From contig JBBBWG010029198.1 of the NCBI GenBank assembly GCA_037176905.1, positions 113,776-177,775 of the forward strand: 64,000 nucleotides of DNA, given 5' to 3'. Shown here in pieces: positions 60,250-64,000 of the stretch. Origin of the DNA: Azolla pinnata (lineage: Eukaryota; Streptophyta; Polypodiopsida; Salviniales; Salviniaceae). The position numbers were made by a program, and so were the translations under genes. Each line of letters begins with the position of its first letter. The first letter of the stretch is position 1. The notes under the pieces are model-generated. The model saw nothing but the letters and a program-made list of their open reading frames with translations. It was not told the origin of the DNA and searched no databases.

Positions 60250-63200
60250 TTATAAAGAAAGACACCTTCCCTCTGGTAGTGGTAAAGATAGTGGCATAGG
60301 GAGTGCAATTACATACCTTTCAGGGGGCTCATGATATCCATTGTATTTATTTAATGGCACGTCATCATAGAAATCTACAATAAAATTACTTCCATGGTGT
60401 TTGGCCAGTCTATTTACAGTTGACAATTTCTCCAGATCATAGATATTTCGCCTCAGCTCCATTACAGTCATGAAACAATTGAGCCTGTTTCAAACCCAGT
60501 TAGATTTTTAAGTCAGCATCTGGAAATAAGAGCAGAGAGGCAACATTGCGCTACTCATTTTCAATAACAAAAAATATCTCCTGTTCACCAGCACAGACAT
60601 CAAAGAGAACTTACTTATGCAATACATGACTTTGAAAACCTGATGAAGTTAAACATACTCATTGAAATAGTGGAGGCCTATCAAGTTATAGAAATCATGT
60701 GTGAAAAAGGAATTTTATTAGCACATTTAATCAATAATACTGTTTTACTTTTGCAGGCTAAAACTATTGAAATTCTTTTCAATACAGTCTATCATGGCCT
60801 ATCACCTTGAGTGTATCTGGGTGTGTCATGCGAAAACAATCCCATTGTCAGTATATCATCGTAACAATTATAGATACCCAAAGATAGGATCCTAATATAA
60901 TAACCTAGAAAACAAGGGACTTACATATAATGTTCACACTATATGGCTTGCTTAAACTGTAATGCGCCATTTGATGAACATTGGAGATAAATCATTCTAT
61001 AATGTGGTCGCCACTGCATGATGCAATGGAGTGATTGGGCAAATATTAATCTGCACAGAATATGGGTTCATTCCCTACAACCTACAATGGGTTCATTTGT
61101 TATCCAAGCATGCCAAAATAACATACATTTCTATCACCTTGTGACCAATAAACCAACGCTATTGTCACAAGGGACTGTATGACATTTCGTTAACTTTGGT
61201 GAACTTTTCATCTCAGATCAGTGAGTAATCCGTGCTGGAGATCTTTTAAATGCAAAAGTTTTGAGGTGACAAAGTATATGATATCTTACTCAGTTTTACC
61301 TAGTTAACAATATCTATATTTGTTCTTGGAAAGGGGCTGCATTATAAGATATAATGGTTATGGCAATTGGTACCTATTTTGTTCTTGGAGTCCATATTAA
61401 GTATAAGGTCATAACCCCACAGCCAATCTTTACTTTTTCAGAATTGCAAAACCATATGTTTCATGAGTTATGTACCTTAGACGGCTAAATATCCAAGTCA
61501 TTCTTTACTTTATTTCAGAATGGCAAAACCAGAATTGCTGCAAGATGTACACACTTACTTTGTAAGGCTACAATCCAATTTTTTTATCTTGTCCATAAAT
61601 TTAACTACAAGCCGCATAATTGTAACATCCCTTTTCATATTTCTTGTTCTTGTATATTGTCGTGCATCCCTGCTGATAAACAGGTCAGCTTATAAGATGA
61701 ACCAGAATCTTCACAGATTACAATGCATATAAAGACAGACTTACATGCCGGATTTTCCTACATCCTTTTGCAAAGATTCGGGTTCCTTCTCAGTACCTGA
61801 TAACAGCATACATGCATCTTCTAAAGCAATTCTTGTAATGTTATATGTCAAGCATTCAATATCTGCAGACTTCTTTCCTTGCATCAGGATGTTTGGGAAT
61901 GGAAGCATCAGTTGTTGCATTAACTGAGTAGTAACTCTAAGCCTTCTCTTTGCTCTCCAAAAGGTTCCCTTATGGTTCTCACCAGTATCCTAACAAAATA
62001 GAAACTTATTTCAGTATTCTTGGTAATCAAGCATCAAGTCTATCAGATTATAACATCTTAAGGCTGAAATGGACCTTGTCTGGGAGACGGTTTGTAGCAG
62101 TAGCCCAAATCAACTCAGCCTTGCTGTAACATAAATATGAAGATAAGTTGATTTTCAAGGCGGAACCATAAATCACTTTTACAAATAAAAATTTGCAGTT
62201 CAAAAAAAACTTTACAGATAGTAAACGGCAGTATTCTCTACCTACTAGACGGAAGCTGGCCTTTAGATTGGGTTCCTGCTATATGCCATGGAACGAAGAC
62301 AGATACTGTTCTCTTCCTCTTCTTTGGGATGTCGGAAAGTGTGGCAGAGTATCTGTTTCCTGAACTTTGATAGTGAAATTGGGAAGATTGATCTGACACA
62401 GACCCAACAGTTGTTTGCACAGAGATTTCGGAATCCCCATGTCTCAACCCCACATGAGAAATGCGATATAGACCATTATCATATCCTGTACCCTGATTTT
62501 GGCTCCAACCTGCCTGAGGATTGCTTAACTTGCTCCCGTAGCTATAAAGATGCTGATAACCAGGTAAGGTTTGTAACATTAACAATTGACCGTAGTGGAT
62601 AGGATGTGATTGCCATGACTGAGGATCAAGAGTTGCATTACTGCTCAGCTTAGCATCATTAGGAAACAACTGCCTTTGTGAATGTACGCGTGCCCTTGAC
62701 CAAGAATTCTCTACCTTCTGTTTGTTTTCATACATCATGCCTGAGGAGGAATTACTACATTGTTGCATCGCTGTCACGTCTCCCATATTTATATGCTGAC
62801 CCATTGGCATCAATGTGCCACCTTCATAATAAGGTAATATCAACTGCCCCATAGTTGGAGGATATTCCTGATGAAATCCTCCATTCAATGGTTTGTAAAC
62901 TCTTGGAGTCCAAGCATTATGGCCCAGATTCTCTGTGGTAAATCCATGTAAAAGATCTCTGTGCAAACGGTTACCACCCTGTGACTGTACATATGGATTT
63001 AAATGTCCTTCAACAGTTGGTCCTCCTTGCAAAACTCCTACACTACTTTTAAGAGAAGTTGTGGCATGTGTAGGGAAGTTCAAACACTCCATGCTGATAT
63101 TGTTTTCAGTGGTGAAACAAGCCATCGCACCAAGTTGTGTGTTTTCTTTTGACACCAACATTGAAGGTTGAAGATGCTCTTGCAATCTGTTGTTTGCTGT

Positions 63201-64000
63201 TTCAACATCTGCAGAGGTATGATTTTCCTGATCCCGGTCATCTTCAGAATTACAGGCAGGTTTTAGGTTCTGAGAGAATGAATGATTGATATTCTCAAGT
63301 TCGTTGATATTCTTAAGTTCAAGGGACATTTTACAATTTAGTTTGGCATTATGCAGAACTGAATTATGATGGCCTTCAGAGTCTACTTCCCTGGCACTAT
63401 GTACATTACAAGAACGATGGTCTGATGTTCCCACGTGAACATTGATGATTTCTCTATATTTCTTCATCTGAAAATCCTGTGTTGAATCCAAAGAAAATAT
63501 TTTACGATTACTGTTATTCCTCAGGGAGAAAGGGACATTAAACTTTGAATAAATATCAAAATTCATTCCAATGAAAAAAATCACCTCGGTCCTAGTACCG
63601 TTTCCCCGGGAAGAATTGTCGCTGTCTATATTTGAGCTTGGCTCTGATTTAGGCTGTCCCATAATATTATTACCACATTGAACAAAATTATTTTGTCGAT
63701 GGTTGGCATGGTTTTCTTGATGCTGTATGATATTTAAGTGGTTTTCTTGATGAGATTCAATGTGCATATTTTCTGAATCAATGGTCAATTCCAGTGTGTT
63801 TTCCGCATAATAATGGTTTTGATGCTGAATGTTGACATTGGAAATAGGCTCCTTGCATTCAGGTTGTATATAATTCCCCAACTGTGGATGCATGCTATAA
63901 GACTGAAAATGGTTGGCAGGGTAATTTCTTGGCTGCTGTATAACTTGATACTTTAGTATTTCCATTGATGGAGATTTCCAGCCTTGATGAGGATTATTTC
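60250..64000 (-). CDS. Conserved plant protein of unknown function (5' end outside window)
   Basis: Minus-strand exons: 63585-64000 (open to the right edge, so the start is outside), 62242-63476, 62075-62123, 61745-61989, 60250-60484; phases agree. The N-terminal two thirds are Asn/Gln/His/Ser-rich and look disordered. The C-terminal part is better conserved: PKKRKRTVSVFVPWHIAG (a basic, nuclear-signal-like run), KAELIWATATNRLPDK, RRLRVTTQLMQQLMLPFPNI, ITRIALEDACMLLSG, MELRRNIYDLEKLSTVNRLA, then ERYVIALPMPLSLPLPEGR near the end. I recall this set of motifs from uncharacterised plant nuclear proteins, but no biochemical role is known to me. A further small exon between 60484 and 61745 cannot be excluded; direct joining keeps the frame. 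Confidence 0.72.

Overview
The window is nuclear DNA of a land plant. It has spliced genes with short GT-AG introns, plant-specific families (NAC, DCD domain), teloboxes, and abundant plant-type telomere motif (CCCTAAA). A cytochrome-b5-fused front-end desaturase that most resembles delta-5 PUFA desaturases is absent from ordinary flowering plants, so a non-seed plant (lycophyte, fern or bryophyte) is the best guess. No species can be named from sequence alone.

Layout: 1-1850 is a degenerate telomere-motif array. At 2233-7073 (+) is a ten-exon gene that joins a DCD domain to a TRF4/5-like non-canonical poly(A) polymerase. A possible small serine-rich gene (10678-11034, +) is followed by four tandem G-boxes and a perfect telomere-motif run. 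An AT-rich stretch with possible LTR-element fossils (about 12.8-14.2 kb) leads to a VNS-class (VND/NST/SMB) NAC transcription factor (15330-19998, -) swollen by trinucleotide repeats, one block lying inside the NAC domain. Upstream of it are a 0.5 kb alternating purine-pyrimidine tract, a 67-68 bp telomere-derived satellite and two opposed telomere-motif arrays.

The delta-5-type desaturase (25389-29976, -; 13 coding exons) comes next. It is followed by 46 bp and ~100 bp tandem repeats, a 2.3 kb telomere-like array with an assembly gap, and an asparagine-rich protein gene (35804-36727, +). Then come an NRAMP metal transporter (39226-44546, -, first exon not found), low-complexity DNA with a second gap, a complete importin-5/KETCH1-type karyopherin gene (50774-56650, -; 20 coding exons), a 42 bp minisatellite, and a conserved plant gene of unknown function that runs off the right edge (60250-64000, -).

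The genes do not form a pathway: they are ordinary nuclear single genes in a repeat-rich neighbourhood. The two most unusual points are the DCD-poly(A) polymerase fusion and the ~275-residue Ser/Pro block inside a NAC DNA-binding domain. Exon coordinates were worked out by hand from splice sites, reading phase and family conservation; no transcript evidence was available.
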